From the NCBI GenBank assembly GCA_964397655.1, contig CAYNKA010000001.1:727998-791997 (forward strand): a stretch of DNA of 64,000 bases, in the 5' to 3' direction. How positions within the stretch are numbered: the first letter of the stretch is position 1; each line of letters starts with the position of its first letter. The position numbers were made by a program, and so were the translations under genes. The notes under the pieces are model-generated. The model was not told the origin of the DNA. It saw only the letters and a program-made list of their open reading frames with translations, and did no database searches. This document shows, one piece after another, positions 61,904 through 64,000 of the stretch. The stretch comes from CAYNKA01 sp964397655. GTDB taxonomy: Bacteria; Spirochaetota; Spirochaetia; DTKZ01.

Positions 61904-62281
61904 CGCGGCGCTTCCTACGGCAGAGGCCGGGGTTCCTGCCGGGACCCCCGCAGGGGACGCGGCGAAGGAGAGCCCCGCAGGGGACGCGAACAGGCTTGGG
62001 ACTTCCCGGTCTCCTGCGATCCTGCCGGGGGCGAGAGGATCCAGGAGATAACGGGAGGCGAGAAGGCGAACAACTCCGTGGAGGCCGGGATCGACTACAT
62101 CAACGCGAAGATCGAGCGGGGCGAGTTCTTCGTTGCGGAGAGCTGCTCGGGGGTGCTCTCTGAGATCTGGGACTACGCCCGGGACGAGGACGACAAGATC
62201 GTGAAGGTGAACGACCACTTCATGGACGCCATGAGGTACGGAGTATTCAGCACGGTGACGAACGGCGTGGTGATGAATTGA
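61896..62281 (+). pseudogene. Terminase large subunit with internal deletion
   Basis: A GTG-started N-terminal piece (DAALPTAEAGVPAGTPAGD) runs to a stop at about 62049. In another frame the sequence from about 62045 encodes EITGGEKANNSVEAGI and then LSEIWDYARDEDDK and NDHFMDAMRYGVF, the C-terminal nuclease end of a large terminase. The ATPase and most of the nuclease are missing. It shows that a phage-like element once lay here. Confidence 0.6.
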
Positions 62282-62305
62282 AAGGCGGATGTCTCGATTC
62301 AACAA

Positions 62306-62334
62306 TTGACAATGTATTGCAATAGCAATACATT
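62306..62334 (+). promoter_or_regulatory. Toxin-antitoxin promoter with palindromic operator
   Basis: TTGACA (62306-62311), 17-bp spacer, TACATT (62329-62334). AATGTATTGC-AATA-GCAATACATT (62311-62334) fills the spacer and the -10 box. The start is at the toxin ATG. Confidence 0.65.
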
Positions 62335-62340
62335 TACATC

Positions 62341-62604
62341 ATGATCGGCTGGAGCGAAAAGAAGAACGCCCTGCTCAAGGAGAAGCGAGGGGTTTCCTTC
62401 GAGGATGTTTTAGCAGAGCTCCTCGCGGGCCGGCTGCTCGACGTCGTTCCGCATCCTTCGAGACCGAACCAACGGATCTACATCATACGCCTGCAGGGTT
62501 ACGCTCATGCCGTTCCGTTCGTCGAGGATGAGGAGGGAAACATCTTCCTCAAGACGATATATCCAAGCCGGGATTTTCAAAGGCATTACGGAGGCCAGGA
62601 ATGA
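62341..62604 (+). CDS. BrnT-like toxin of a type II system
   Basis: An 87-residue protein with the BrnT-like opening IGWSEKKNALLKEKRGVSFEDV and the end FLKTIYPSRDFQRHY. BrnT is a ribonuclease toxin of RelE-like fold. The ATG is about 7 bases from the -10 box with no ribosome site, so it is probably translated from a leaderless mRNA. It overlaps the antitoxin gene (ATGA). Confidence 0.75.
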   Translation: MIGWSEKKNALLKEKRGVSFEDVLAELLAGRLLDVVPHPSRPNQRIYIIRLQGYAHAVPFVEDEEGNIFLKTIYPSRDFQRHYGGQE

Positions 62605-62939
62605 AAAAGAACTATACGCCGAATTTCGAAGTTCTCGACGAGGACGAGCGGGAGCTCGCGGCGTTGGACCCCGCGACCGCCCTGCCGAAGAAGGAACGGC
62701 AAAAGGCCTTGGAAACCTTCCACCGCGCAGCCGAGGGAGGAGTCAGAAAAGCGGTGACCATGAGGCTTTCGGAAGCCACCATCCAGGGGCTGAAAAAGAA
62801 GGCCGAGACCGACGGGATCCCCTACCAGACCCTCGCCTCCATGGTGCTGCAGAAGTATGTCCGCGGCGCGCTCCTGGACAAGGACGCGGTCAAGGAAGTC
62901 GTGAAGGCGCTGAAGAACGAGAAGGCTCCGGCTCGATGA
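62601..62939 (+). CDS. CopG/BrnA-like ribbon-helix-helix antitoxin
   Basis: A 112-residue protein. The N-terminus (NYTPNFEVLDEDERELAALD) is the toxin-wrapping part, and the RHH is VTMRLSEATIQGLKKKAETD with GIPYQTLASMVLQKYV. It neutralises the toxin and binds the palindrome upstream. It overlaps the toxin and XRE genes by four bases each. Confidence 0.8.
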   Translation: MKKNYTPNFEVLDEDERELAALDPATALPKKERQKALETFHRAAEGGVRKAVTMRLSEATIQGLKKKAETDGIPYQTLASMVLQKYVRGALLDKDAVKEVVKALKNEKAPAR

Positions 62940-63175
62940 GTAAAGAAGAGGAATATGTGCCGCATGAGGTCGTGGGGAAGCTCGTCGCCGGGGCTCCTCC
63001 GTGCAGGGCCAGGAGGGAATATCTCGAATTAACGCAGGCGGAGGTCGCTTCACGGATGAAGGTTTCCCAGCCGGCGTATGCACAGCTCGAGGCTTCGAAG
63101 AGACTCAGACCCGCTTCCCGGCGAAAGATCGCGGAGGCGCTGGGGATAAAGCCGGAGTTGCTCGTCCAAGTCTGA
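62936..63175 (+). CDS. XRE-family regulator, third gene of the toxin-antitoxin operon
   Basis: A 79-residue HTH protein: REYLELTQAEVASRMKVSQPAYAQLEASKRLRPAS. ATGA overlap with the antitoxin. A third, XRE gene in a BrnT/CopG-type operon is uncommon; it could supply extra transcriptional control. Confidence 0.75.
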   Translation: MSKEEEYVPHEVVGKLVAGAPPCRARREYLELTQAEVASRMKVSQPAYAQLEASKRLRPASRRKIAEALGIKPELLVQV

Positions 63176-63211
63176 AGGTAGCTTTTCCTTTTTTTGGAAC
63201 GGAGCCACGGA

Positions 63212-63472
63212 ATGAAGAAAAACTATACGCCGAATTTCGAAGCCCTCGACGAGGACGAGAAGGAACTCGCGGAGCTGGACCCGGCGAAGGTTCTGCCGAA
63301 AATGGAACGACAAAAGGCCTTAGAGGCTTTCCGCCGCGCCGCCGTGGGAGGAGTCAGGAAGGCGGTCACCATGAGGCTTTCGGAAGCGACGATACGGGGA
63401 CTCAAGAAGAGAGCCGAGACCGAAGGGATCCCCTACCAGACGCTCGCTTCCATGGTCCTGCAGCGAACCTGA
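63212..63472 (+). pseudogene. Second CopG/BrnA-like antitoxin copy, C-terminally truncated
   Basis: The first 85 residues differ from the antitoxin at 62601 at only about 12 positions. The C-terminus is cut off right after the RHH (LASMVLQRT and a stop), where IS-like DNA begins. There is no toxin gene with this copy. It may still bind the operator or the toxin. Confidence 0.65.
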
Positions 63473-63592
63473 GAACCAGCTCTTTATTTCAAAGCAGAAA
63501 AGAAAACAATGATGATACAATTAGGTTTGTCAGCAGCCTGCTAAACCAGATGAAGGCGTCTTTTTTCAATGACCACATTGTGCGAAACTTAG

Positions 63593-63949
63593 TATACGTT
63601 ATCCCTGGAAGAAGCGTTGCGGCGTTATGGGACTCCCGAGATCTTCAATTCCGATCAGGGAGGACAGTTCACGAGTCCCGAGTTCACGAAGGTCCTAAAG
63701 GACAAGGGCGTGAGGATCAGTATGGACGGAAGCGGACGAGCACTCGATAACGTCGTGGTGGAGCGGTTCTGGAGGACGTTGAAATACGACGAAGTGTACC
63801 TGAAGGAGTATGAATCGCTGCCTGACGCGAAAGAGCAGATCGGGCGGTTCATCGAGACGTACAACAACTTTCGTCCGCATTCGGCCTGCGGGGGGAGACC
63901 TCCCATGAAGGTGTATACCTCACGTTGTGAGGGAGAACGGGTAGCGTAA
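63593..63949 (+). pseudogene. IS3-family transposase OrfB, C-terminal remnant
   Basis: Part of the rve integrase domain: FNSDQGGQFTS (second acidic residue), ALDNVVVERFWRTLKYDEVYL (Glu) and the ETYNNFRPHSACGGRPP end. The first catalytic Asp and the 5' half are missing, and an in-frame TAG lies at 63590. The frame ends at 63949. Confidence 0.8.
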
Positions 63950-63972
63950 GAAACAACTTACCTACCTGAAAA

Positions 63973-63998
63973 AAATGTCTTGACATCGGGGTCCACTA
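63973..63998. repeat. Probable right terminal inverted repeat of the IS
   Basis: The reverse complement reads TAGTGGACCCCGATGTCAAG, the style of IS3-group ends. No left copy lies at 63473-63590, so the IS left end is deleted. Confidence 0.5.
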
Positions 63999-64000
63999 TA

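Overview
This is a high-GC bacterial chromosome segment. Spirochaete-type signs are the rpmF-acpP-rnc order, many lipoproteins with loose lipoboxes, and a PrsW/hisC/cdf/clpB housekeeping block. I read it as a free-living or host-associated spirochaete, but that assignment is inference. Most coding is housekeeping or envelope-related, and two mobile regions interrupt it.

Layout. 1-1.9 kb: the end of an ABC transporter ATPase and a cytosolic sulfatase. 2.0-14.7 kb: a translationally coupled eight-gene envelope operon (two small lipoproteins, TolC, membrane-fusion protein, two Ig-like lipoproteins, two RND permeases). Both permeases lack parts of the canonical proton relay. 14.7-23.8 kb: a broken HipB-like gene, a diguanylate cyclase, secreted proteins, an esterase, an M23 peptidase remnant, a two-component system and a VWA protein. 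24-27.6 kb: a CCA-adding/poly(A) polymerase-like enzyme, rnc, acpP, rpmF and a ZIP transporter.

27.97-37.38 kb: a 9.4-kb element bounded by 42-bp direct repeats, inserted in an initiator tRNA (tRNA-fMet) gene. It carries a tyrosine integrase, an AlpA-like protein, a DUF3631-type primase/helicase, an HK97 prohead protease, a major capsid protein, an HNH endonuclease and a P27-type terminase small subunit. It has no terminase large subunit, portal or tail genes. This is the gene set of a capsid-encoding phage satellite. Three 114-bp copies of a GGTACC iteron module (two direct, one inverted, one inside the primase gene) are the most striking unexplained structure and are candidate replication or packaging sites.

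37.4-60 kb: housekeeping and accessory genes: PrsW-like protease, hisC, CDF transporter, clpB, Fe-S aldo/keto reductase, DODA dioxygenase, argH, MBL-fold protein, lipid kinase, gpmI, purU, a membrane spermidine-synthase-like protein with a membrane-anchored PCMT, an alpha/beta hydrolase, and a DUF3311/SSS symporter/M20 hydrolase operon whose symporter is frameshifted.

60-64 kb: a second, decayed mobile region. It has an integrase, an excisionase, a terminase large subunit with its middle deleted, a BrnT-like toxin/CopG antitoxin/XRE operon with a palindromic operator inside its promoter, a truncated second antitoxin and an IS3-type transposase remnant.
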